A stretch of 64,000 bases of DNA, taken from NCBI GenBank assembly GCA_964575845.1, contig CAZNSX010000006.1, positions 186,001 through 250,000 on the forward strand, in the 5' to 3' direction. This DNA is from CAZNSX01 sp964575845 (GTDB lineage Bacteria; UBA8248; CAZNSX01). Positions 59,171-64,000 of this stretch are shown here, piece by piece. Made by a program: the position numbers and the translations under genes. The notes under the pieces were generated by a model that was not told where the DNA came from, did no database searches, and saw only the letters and a program-made list of their open reading frames with translations. Position 1 is the stretch's first letter, and each line of letters opens with the position of its first letter.

Positions 59171-59518
59171 TTGAGTTACAAGCGCTCAGACCGGGTCGCG
59201 GACCTCATCCGGCGGGAGCTCTCAGAACTCCTTCGTCGGGAGGTCAAAGATCCCAGGATAGGCTTTGTTACCGTGATGCGAGTAACCTTGAGCCCCGACC
59301 TTCGCCACGCCAAGGTCTACGTGAGCGTATTGGGGGAAGCGGGGGAGAAAGAACAAGCCCTTCAGGGTCTTGAGAGCAGCCGTGGCTTTCTCCGGGGACA
59401 GCTGGGCAGGAGGCTTCGACTCAGGGTCGTCCCCGAGCTCAAGTTCCAACTGGATGAATCCGCCGCATACAGCGACCACATTAACCGGCTGCTGGCCGAA
59501 CTCGAGCGCGAGTCCTGA
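59171..59518 (+). CDS. rbfA: Ribosome-binding factor A
   Basis: 115 residues from TTG at 59171, with TGAGGGAA upstream. KH-like fold: RVADLIRRELSELL, VKDPRIGFVTVMRV, HAKVYVSVLG and LKFQLDES. Acts in late 30S assembly. The stop overlaps the truB ATG (TGATG). Confidence 0.95.
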   Translation: MSYKRSDRVADLIRRELSELLRREVKDPRIGFVTVMRVTLSPDLRHAKVYVSVLGEAGEKEQALQGLESSRGFLRGQLGRRLRLRVVPELKFQLDESAAYSDHINRLLAELERES

Positions 59519-60450
59519 TGCACGGCGTCCTCAATCTCGATAAACCGCGCGGTCTCACCTCATACCAGGCGGTGGAGAGGCTGAAGGGGCTTCTCCACAA
59601 CTTGAAGGTGGGGCATGCTGGAACCCTCGACCCGGAGGCAACGGGTGTGCTGCCGATATGCCTCGGCAGAGGTACGCGCATCTTCCCATACCTTCTCCTC
59701 TGCGACAAGCACTACCGAGCCAGGATGCGGCTGGGGGTCACCACCGATACCCAAGATGCTACGGGCAGGCCCATAAGGGTGAGACCCGTTCCGGAACTCC
59801 GCTCGGATGAGGTAGAGAGGGCGGTGCTGGAATTTGTGGGTACCATCGGTCAGACCCCTCCCATGTTCAGTTCCCTCAAGCTGGAGGGAAGGCGACTGTA
59901 TGAGATCGCCAGAACCGGCGTGGAAGTGGAGCGGAAGCCCCGGAAAGTCAAAATTAACGAGATGAAGGTGAAAGCGGTTCTGGGAGATGAGATGGAGTTG
60001 GAAGTGGTATGTTCCCGTGGTACGTATATCAGAACTCTGTGTCATGACCTGGGAGAGAGGTTAGGAGTGGGAGGTCATCTTGTGGAGTTAGTCAGGTTAA
60101 GGCTGGGTCCCTTCTGCTTGCAGCAGGCCATCAGCCTTCAGGTGATGGAGGGTCTCACCCGAGAGGGCCGCCTGGATGAGGTTCTCATCCCTATAGACGC
60201 AGCGCTCTCCTTCCTCCCCCGGGTCGATGTCACGGAGAGGACAGCGGAGTTGGTGCGTCGCGGGGGAGCGATAACCTTGGAGGGGTTGGAAGAGCTGCCC
60301 GGCTCCCTCAGAGCCGGCGATCCCGTCAGGGTATATGAGCGGGGAGGTGGTTTTCTGGCCACGGCCGAGGCCCTTCGGGACTTTCCCCTTGAGGTCTCAG
60401 ACGGGCCCCAGAAGGCCCTTTTCAGAACCCGCCGCGTCTTCGCTCTCTAG
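59518..60450 (+). CDS. truB: tRNA pseudouridine-55 synthase
   Basis: 310 residues. The catalytic aspartate lies in HAGTLDPEATGVLP; the GVLNLDKPRGLTS start and the RGTYIRTLCHDLGE segment are typical. A C-terminal PUA-like domain is present. Modifies U55 in the T-loop of tRNAs. Confidence 0.96.
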   Translation: MHGVLNLDKPRGLTSYQAVERLKGLLHNLKVGHAGTLDPEATGVLPICLGRGTRIFPYLLLCDKHYRARMRLGVTTDTQDATGRPIRVRPVPELRSDEVERAVLEFVGTIGQTPPMFSSLKLEGRRLYEIARTGVEVERKPRKVKINEMKVKAVLGDEMELEVVCSRGTYIRTLCHDLGERLGVGGHLVELVRLRLGPFCLQQAISLQVMEGLTREGRLDEVLIPIDAALSFLPRVDVTERTAELVRRGGAITLEGLEELPGSLRAGDPVRVYERGGGFLATAEALRDFPLEVSDGPQKALFRTRRVFAL

Positions 60451-60536
60451 ATGGGTACCTTTACAGGAAAGAATGGTTGGACTAGAATGGAAATTCTTAG
60501 GAGGGTTGAGGAATAACTTTTGAAGGAGGAGGCACT

Positions 60537-60806
60537 ATGCCCCTTTCCAAGGAGCAAAAGGGTGGGGTTATCGACCAATTTCGGCTCCATGAGCGAGACA
60601 CTGGATCCGCCGAGGTGCAGATAGCGATCCTGAGTGAGAAGATAGGCTACCTCACCGAGCACTTCAAGGTTCACAAGAAGGATCATCACTCTCGCCGGGG
60701 GCTCTTGAAGATCGTTGGCAAGAGGCGGCGGCTCTTGGATTATCTCAAAGGGAAAGATGTCGAGCGCTACCGCCAGGTGATCGCGCGGCTGGGGATCCGT
60801 CGCTAG
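60537..60806 (+). CDS. rpsO: Ribosomal protein S15
   Basis: 89 residues, standard length. Motifs DTGSAEVQIAILSEKI and KKDHHSRRGLL. A strong GAAGGAGGAGG ribosome-binding site precedes the ATG. S15 binds 16S rRNA and often represses its own mRNA; an 86-base leader is available but I see no clear fold. Confidence 0.97.
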   Translation: MPLSKEQKGGVIDQFRLHERDTGSAEVQIAILSEKIGYLTEHFKVHKKDHHSRRGLLKIVGKRRRLLDYLKGKDVERYRQVIARLGIRR

Positions 60807-60834
60807 TGGAGTTATCCGTCGGAGGTAATGATTG

Positions 60835-63021
60835 ATGGGAAATAGTTTTGAGTTGGAGCTTGGGGGCCGAAGCCTCATCTTCGAGCTGGGCGAGATGGCC
60901 CGGCAGGCCGATGGCGCCGTCTTGGTTCGCTATGCCGATAGTTGCGTTCTCTCGACCGCCGTGGCCTCTGAGCAGGTCCGCGAGGGAATTGACTTCTTTC
61001 CCCTCACGGTGGAGTATCGGGAGATGATGTATGCGGCGGGCCGAATTCCCGGAGGCTTTTTCAAGCGGGAAGGAAGGCCCAGCGAGAAAGAGATCCTCTC
61101 CTGCCGTCTTATCGACCGCCCCTTAAGGCCCCTTTTTCCAAAGGGGATGAAAAACGAGACCCAACTGGTTAACCTCGTTCTCTCTTTCGATGGGGTGAAC
61201 GACCCCGATGTCCTGGCCATAAATGGCTCCTCGGCCGCGCTGACCATATCCGACATTCCCTTCTTCGGGCCAGTGGGCGCCGTGCGGGTAGGAAGGGTAG
61301 GGGGCGAGTTCATCATTAACCCCAATTACAAGGAGCTGGAGGAGAGTGAGCTTAATGTGGTCATGGTGGGCCTGAAGGACGGTATAGTCATGGTGGAGGC
61401 CGGTGCTCGGGAGGTGACGGAAGAGATCTTCATGGAGGCCTTCGAGACGGGTCACCGGGCAATCCAGCGGATCGTTGAGCTCCAGGAAAGGATGCAGAGG
61501 GAAGCAGGCCGCCCCAAACGGGAACTCCCAGGCACGGAGCCCGATGAAGAGCTTCTTGCCAGAGTCAGGGAGGTCTCGGCTGAGAGGGTGGCCTCGGCCG
61601 TTCTCACCCATTCGAAGGCTGAGCGCCAGCAACGCCTGAGCGCTGTCCGTGAGGATGTCATTAGAGAGCTGGCCGGTGATGAGGATGAGAAGGCCTGGCA
61701 TGTGGGCGAGCTCTATGAGGTGGTGGAGCAGGATGAGCTCAGGCGGCTCATCCTGGAGCAAGGCCTGAGGGCTGACGGCCGGGGTCTTAAGGATATCCGC
61801 CCCATCAGCATCCGCACCGGCGTTCTGCCCAGGACTCACGGCTCAGCCCTCTTCACCCGCGGGGAGACACAGGCGCTTGTGAGCACGACCCTGGGGACCT
61901 CCGAAGATGAGCAGCGGCTGGATAATATTGAGGGGAAGGGATTCAGGACTTTCCTCCTCCACTATAACTTCCCTCCCTTCTCCGTTGGAGAGGCTAAGAT
62001 GATCCGGGGCCCAGGCCGAAGGGAAGTCGGCCACGGGGCCCTGGCCGAGAGAGCCATCAAGCCTCTTCTCCCAAGCCACGAGGAATTCCCCTATACCATC
62101 CGGGTGGTGTCTGACATCCTGGAATCCAATGGCTCCTCCTCCATGGCTTCCGTGTGCGGCACAAGCCTTTCCCTCATGGACGCGGGAGTCCCCCTTAAGG
62201 CCTCAGTGGCGGGCATCGCCATGGGACTCATAAGAGACGATGAGAGGAGCAGGGTGGCCATCCTCACCGATATCCTGGGCATCGAAGATCACCTGGGGGA
62301 TATGGATTTCAAGGTCGCGGGGACCCGCAAGGGGGTGACATCCCTTCAGATGGACATCAAAGTCCAAGGCCTCTCGACGGAGGTCATACACCGCGCCCTC
62401 CTGGAAGCCAGGGAGGCTAGGTTCTTCGTTCTGGATAGGATGGATGAAGTGCTCTCCGCTCCTCGGCCCGAACTCTCCCCCCATGCGCCTCGGATCTTCA
62501 CCATCACCATAAATCCCGATAAGGTGCGGGAGGTTATCGGCCCGGGTGGCAAGGTCATCCGCAGCATTATCGAAAGGACTGGCGTCAGCATCGATGTGGA
62601 GGATGACGGCAAGATCAGCGTCGCCTCCTCCGATGAGGAGTCAGCCCGGAAGGCTATCGCCATCATCCGGGAGCTGACCCAGGAAGCCGAGGTGGGCAAG
62701 GTCTACCTGGGTACGGTGAAGAGGATCATGGACTTCGGAGCCTTCGTGGAGATATTCCCTGGCACAGACGGTCTTGTGCACATCTCCCACCTGGCCCCTT
62801 ACCGGGTGCAGAATGTGGAGGAGATTCTCAGGGAGGGAGATGAGGTCATCGTCAAGGTCATCGAGGTTGACCGGCAGGGGAGGATCAGGCTTACGCGAAA
62901 AGATGTGGAGGTTGATGAGGTTCCCGAGGAGTATCGGAGTAAGTTTCTGGCCTCTTTAGAATCCCGAGGCGATAGCTCCCGCTCCAGTGACCCGAGAAGA
63001 AGGCGCCCGCCGCGGCGTTAG
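60835..63021 (+). CDS. pnp: Polynucleotide phosphorylase
   Basis: 728 residues from the ATG at 60835, eight bases after GGAGGT. Two RNase PH domains (RPLRPLFPKG; ALAERAIKPLLP and DAGVPLKASVAGIAMGLI), a KH domain (VIGPGGKVIRSII) and an S1 domain (MDFGAFVEIFPGTDGLVHIS). It degrades RNA phosphorolytically. It converges on flgM with a four-base overlap of the stops. Confidence 0.97.
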   Translation: MGNSFELELGGRSLIFELGEMARQADGAVLVRYADSCVLSTAVASEQVREGIDFFPLTVEYREMMYAAGRIPGGFFKREGRPSEKEILSCRLIDRPLRPLFPKGMKNETQLVNLVLSFDGVNDPDVLAINGSSAALTISDIPFFGPVGAVRVGRVGGEFIINPNYKELEESELNVVMVGLKDGIVMVEAGAREVTEEIFMEAFETGHRAIQRIVELQERMQREAGRPKRELPGTEPDEELLARVREVSAERVASAVLTHSKAERQQRLSAVREDVIRELAGDEDEKAWHVGELYEVVEQDELRRLILEQGLRADGRGLKDIRPISIRTGVLPRTHGSALFTRGETQALVSTTLGTSEDEQRLDNIEGKGFRTFLLHYNFPPFSVGEAKMIRGPGRREVGHGALAERAIKPLLPSHEEFPYTIRVVSDILESNGSSSMASVCGTSLSLMDAGVPLKASVAGIAMGLIRDDERSRVAILTDILGIEDHLGDMDFKVAGTRKGVTSLQMDIKVQGLSTEVIHRALLEAREARFFVLDRMDEVLSAPRPELSPHAPRIFTITINPDKVREVIGPGGKVIRSIIERTGVSIDVEDDGKISVASSDEESARKAIAIIRELTQEAEVGKVYLGTVKRIMDFGAFVEIFPGTDGLVHISHLAPYRVQNVEEILREGDEVIVKVIEVDRQGRIRLTRKDVEVDEVPEEYRSKFLASLESRGDSSRSSDPRRRRPPRR

Positions 63022-63353
63022 CGGAGTTTCTGGATCCGGATCTCCGCCAGGGCCTCAAGGATGGCCCTCTCGGCGATCTCTTCTCCGGGCACGTGATATT
63101 CATCGGCCTCAATCCGGCGTCTTAGCTCGGCCACCAGGTCCTCCCGAACATCGGGAATGTTCTTCAGGGCCTCCCTAACCCGCCCGATGAATAATGCCTT
63201 CTCCGAGACTCCTACCCGGTCGCTCTCGGCCGCCTCGCCAGCACCTTCGGCCTGCCGCCCCGGCGCCCTTTCCACCTCTCCCTTTTTGCGGAGAGCTTCA
63301 AGATACTGCTGTGATTTTATTTTCCGGTCAAGTGGGTGGATGTCCAAGCCCAA
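63018..63353 (-). CDS. flgM: Anti-sigma-28 factor FlgM
   Basis: 111 residues from TTG at 63353. The C-terminal half matches FlgM: RVGVSEKALFIGRVREAL, IPDVREDLVAELRRRIEADEYHV and EIAERAI. FlgM holds FliA inactive until the hook is complete and is then exported. No other flagellar genes are in the window. Located 17 bases after the unknown gene upstream. Confidence 0.85.
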   Translation of the reverse strand: MGLDIHPLDRKIKSQQYLEALRKKGEVERAPGRQAEGAGEAAESDRVGVSEKALFIGRVREALKNIPDVREDLVAELRRRIEADEYHVPGEEIAERAILEALAEIRIQKLR

Positions 63354-63370
63354 TCCCCTTTCAAAGTCTC

Positions 63371-63751
63371 TTAGCCCAGGATTTTCCTGAGAAGCCCTTC
63401 CGCCCGGATTCGGATTTCTTCTCTCAAAGCCTCCAGTTCCCGCTCCCTCAAAAGGCCCTGGACTTTTTCATCTTCTGGGGTTTCACTCTCACCTTCGGCC
63501 CTCGCGCTGAGCTGGCTGAGGAAGCTCTGCTTGAGGCCTTCATCTCCCTCACGGGGGAGAAGGTCCTCGGCCAGGGACGCGGCTACTTCGCTGGTCTTTT
63601 GCCTGAGGAACGCCTCCGGGCTTAAGCTGACGGTCCCGACCACACCAGGTTCCCTTCCCTTTTTCTTTTCGGCGGCTAGCCGCTCCCCCATTAGCTTTTG
63701 TTCTTTGTAAATATTATATACTTTCTTGGCGACAAAAGGGCTAATTTTCAT
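63371..63751 (-). CDS. Unknown protein upstream of flgM
   Basis: 126 residues, mostly charged helix. It starts MKISPFVAKKVYNIYKEQ and has VSLSPEAFLRQK, a pattern reminiscent of the start of some Firmicute FlgM proteins, but the FlgM core is missing. It may be a FlgM relative or a FlgN-like chaperone. First gene of the two-gene minus-strand unit. Confidence 0.6.
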   Translation of the reverse strand: MKISPFVAKKVYNIYKEQKLMGERLAAEKKKGREPGVVGTVSLSPEAFLRQKTSEVAASLAEDLLPREGDEGLKQSFLSQLSARAEGESETPEDEKVQGLLRERELEALREEIRIRAEGLLRKILG

Positions 63752-63846
63752 AGCAAGAGCAGGTCTTTTAAGTTAAAAGGGTAAACCTTTTTTAGATCGG
63801 CAGGAAAGGGGAAAACTTTAGAAAAAAAGCGCCTCTTGGATTCTTA

Positions 63847-63873
63847 CCTTGCCAAGAAGGAGGGCAAGGTTTT
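63847..63873 (+). terminator. Hairpin with T-run ahead of the last gene
   Basis: CCTTGCC (63847-63853) pairs with GGCAAGG (63863-63869), followed by TTTT. No plus-strand gene ends nearby, so it may be an attenuator in the leader of the gene at 63943. Confidence 0.5.
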
Positions 63874-63942
63874 ATATAAAGGGAGCTTTTTTGAGTATTT
63901 TGGTTATGAGGGGTGAGAGCTTTTTCCTTGAGGAGGGGAATT

Positions 63943-64000
63943 ATGAGCACCATCAGAGCGGTCGTACTCAATAAACCCCGGGAACTCGTCATGACTGAGT
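63943..64000 (+). CDS. Start of a zinc-alcohol-dehydrogenase-like gene (cut by window end)
   Basis: Nineteen codons from the ATG at 63943, with AGGAGGGG upstream. The beginning (RAVVLNKPRELVMTE) is typical of MDR-type zinc dehydrogenases such as threonine or alcohol dehydrogenases. Too little is present to name the enzyme. Confidence 0.6.
   Translation, partial: MSTIRAVVLNKPRELVMTE

Noticed and set aside
1..64000. CRISPR arrays, insertion sequences, prophage genes
   Set aside because: No regularly spaced repeats, transposase, integrase or phage structural genes were seen.

Overview
The window is GC-rich bacterial DNA, densely packed with coding sequence. LpxC, LolA, RseP and a BamE-like lipoprotein point to a Gram-negative (diderm) cell, and FlgM to a flagellated one. 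The housekeeping order (nrdR-glyA-rpiB; DUF4390-ntrY-ntrX; rseP-ispG-proS-rimP-nusA-ylxR-infB-ylxP-rbfA-truB-rpsO-pnp) recalls Desulfobacterota, Nitrospirota and neighbouring uncultured phyla. Two components are usually thought of as archaeal: a GatD/GatE amidotransferase pair and a two-ring CDC48 ATPase. No rRNA is present, so the lineage cannot be fixed from this window.

Layout. 1-3.3 kb: the end of a sensor kinase, then nrdR, glyA and rpiB on the minus strand. 3.5-9.5 kb: a TetR regulator with a clear operator, then a YbhGFSR-type ABC exporter whose double ATPase is split into two genes. 9.6-11.4 kb: a tandem duplication carrying two small Cys-rich secreted proteins, a BamE-like lipoprotein and a decayed copy of it. 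11.4-14.7 kb: convergent gatD and gatE. 14.8-20.6 kb: a tightly coupled four-gene minus-strand operon: a threonine-synthase-like PLP enzyme, a DUF1611 protein, a MurL-like/creatininase fusion and an enolase-superfamily epimerase. Its common theme may be D-/L-glutamate chemistry. 21 kb: tRNA-Leu(CAA). 22.1-25.5 kb: a PAS histidine kinase, a single-domain receiver and an NtrC-type activator.

26-40 kb is a large gas-vesicle island. The plus strand carries an ArsA/Get3-like ATPase, four GvpF/L proteins (one with a J-domain, one with a helical TPR-like tail), GvpG, GvpO, GvpK, GvpN, three GvpA/J-family proteins, coiled-coil proteins, a free DnaJ-type zinc-finger protein and, last, gvpA with an unusually strong ribosome-binding site. 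The minus strand carries a CDC48 ATPase, an unknown partner and an Hsp20 protein. That Hsp20 gene is divergent from an XRE-type regulator, across a symmetric promoter region. The island therefore holds its own chaperone set (Get3-like, J-domain, zinc finger, Hsp20, CDC48) for a very hydrophobic, aggregation-prone structural protein.

41.7-54 kb is envelope and metabolism: DUF4390, NtrY, an NtrX-LpxC fusion, purM, purN, rhomboid, lolA, rseP, ispG and proS. 54-63 kb is the nusA-infB-pnp translation/RNA operon, behind a promoter and a possible attenuator. The window ends with flgM, an unknown partner gene, and the start of a zinc-alcohol-dehydrogenase-like gene.

The strongest novelty candidates are the glutamate-themed operon with its fusion enzyme, the NtrX-LpxC fusion, the bacterial GatDE pair, and the chaperone-equipped gas-vesicle island with a split DnaJ. 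Family assignments come from motif recognition and memory, without database searches.
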